This document shows positions 63,752 through 64,000 of a DNA stretch of 64,000 nt, one piece after another; the stretch's first letter is position 1; every line of letters starts with the position of its first letter. The notes beneath the pieces are model-generated. The model saw nothing but the letters and a program-made list of their open reading frames with translations, was not told where the DNA came from and searched no databases. The position numbers and the translations under genes were made by a program. Source of the DNA: Haliscomenobacter sp. (GTDB taxonomy: Bacteria > Bacteroidota > Bacteroidia > Chitinophagales > Saprospiraceae); NCBI GenBank assembly GCA_016707205.1, contig JADJHZ010000005.1, positions 315,951 through 379,950 on the forward strand. The letters are read 5' to 3'.

Positions 63752-63949
63752 TAGAAGCCATCTCAAAACTTCAAGAATATGGCGTTCTCCCCCTTTGAAG
63801 GGGGGCGGGGGGATGAAACCTTTCCACAGCTTCCCGGAAGTTTCATCCCCCTAACCCCCTTCAAAGGGGGAAAGTGCTTCGTCAGCCTTTGCGAGCCATG
63901 GGGTTAAGGAATACCCCACACCCTGGAAAGGGTTTTGAGATAGCTTCTA
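63752..63949. mobile_element. MITE-like element with 18-base terminal inverted repeats
   Basis: TAGAAGCCATCTCAAAAC at 63752-63769 and GTTTTGAGATAGCTTCTA at 63932-63949 are inverted copies with one mismatch. Inside, CCCCCTTTGAAGGGGG and GGATGAAAC pair with GTTTCATCCCCC and CCCTTCAAAGGGGG, giving a large palindrome at about 63790-63873. It has no coding capacity. The end sequence resembles that of the 25.9 kb element (GCTGTCTCAAAA). Confidence 0.65.
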
Positions 63950-64000
63950 AGTAACAAGCCAGCGAATAGCGCCTATGCTGGCCTGAGTTGAGATCGTTGC

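Noticed and set aside
1..64000. CRISPR arrays, tRNA or rRNA genes, complete transposases
   Set aside because: I saw no regularly spaced direct repeats, no cloverleaf-like segments and no transposase motifs; a covariance or HMM search could still find a tRNA I missed.

Overview
The window looks like a chromosomal piece of a member of the Bacteroidota, most probably the Saprospiria (Haliscomenobacter/Lewinella-like). The reasons are TAnnTTTG-type promoters, many type IX secretion (T9SS) C-terminal domains, a PorP/SprF protein, SprB repeats, TPR-containing LytS-type kinases and cohesin/dockerin modules on secreted proteins. The genus is inference. No rRNA, tRNA, CRISPR array or complete insertion sequence was recognised.

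Layout. 0-11 kb: the 3' part of a GH57-like DUF3536 gene, an LpxH-like hydrolase, an AraC regulator, a phosphonatase-like HAD hydrolase, a possible small RNA, a large porin, fabI, recN and a lipoprotein. 11-21.5 kb: a complete potassium-import locus on the minus strand (sigma-54 activator, small ORF, kdpF, kdpA, kdpB, kdpC, porin, stand-alone KdpD sensor, histidine kinase) with a candidate sigma-54 promoter in front. 21.6-28.5 kb: a cohesin/dockerin T9SS protein, superoxide dismutase, fumarase and penicillin-binding protein 1C. 28.5-32.2 kb: three short promoter-to-terminator units that look like a small-RNA family, then a TPR histidine kinase, a double-glycine peptide precursor and a LytTR response regulator. 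32.3-46.2 kb: housekeeping genes (DoxX-like, FAD oxidoreductase, kdsA, membrane phosphoesterase, anti-sigma factor, lepA, a Nudix-type regulator, comEA/comEC, GNAT, yraN). 46.4-63.3 kb: five minus-strand genes for T9SS cargo and PorP, including three giant proteins with cohesin, dockerin and SprB modules.

Working together. The 46-63 kb block reads as one cell-surface system: PorP/SprF plus adhesins bearing cohesins and dockerin-like repeats in the same cluster. The 29-32 kb block has the parts of a peptide-sensing circuit (GG-leader peptide, kinase, LytTR regulator), although no exporter is present here. The kdp block would be controlled through sigma-54 instead of a KdpE-type regulator.

Sequence quality. 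About 24 single-base shifts, mostly in homopolymers, break otherwise complete genes, including lepA and fumC. One roughly 58-base gap removes the Walker B region of KdpD. I read most of these as assembly or sequencing errors and give the restored gene extents; the shift positions are stated in each entry. Several dispersed palindromic repeat families sit in the intergenic regions.
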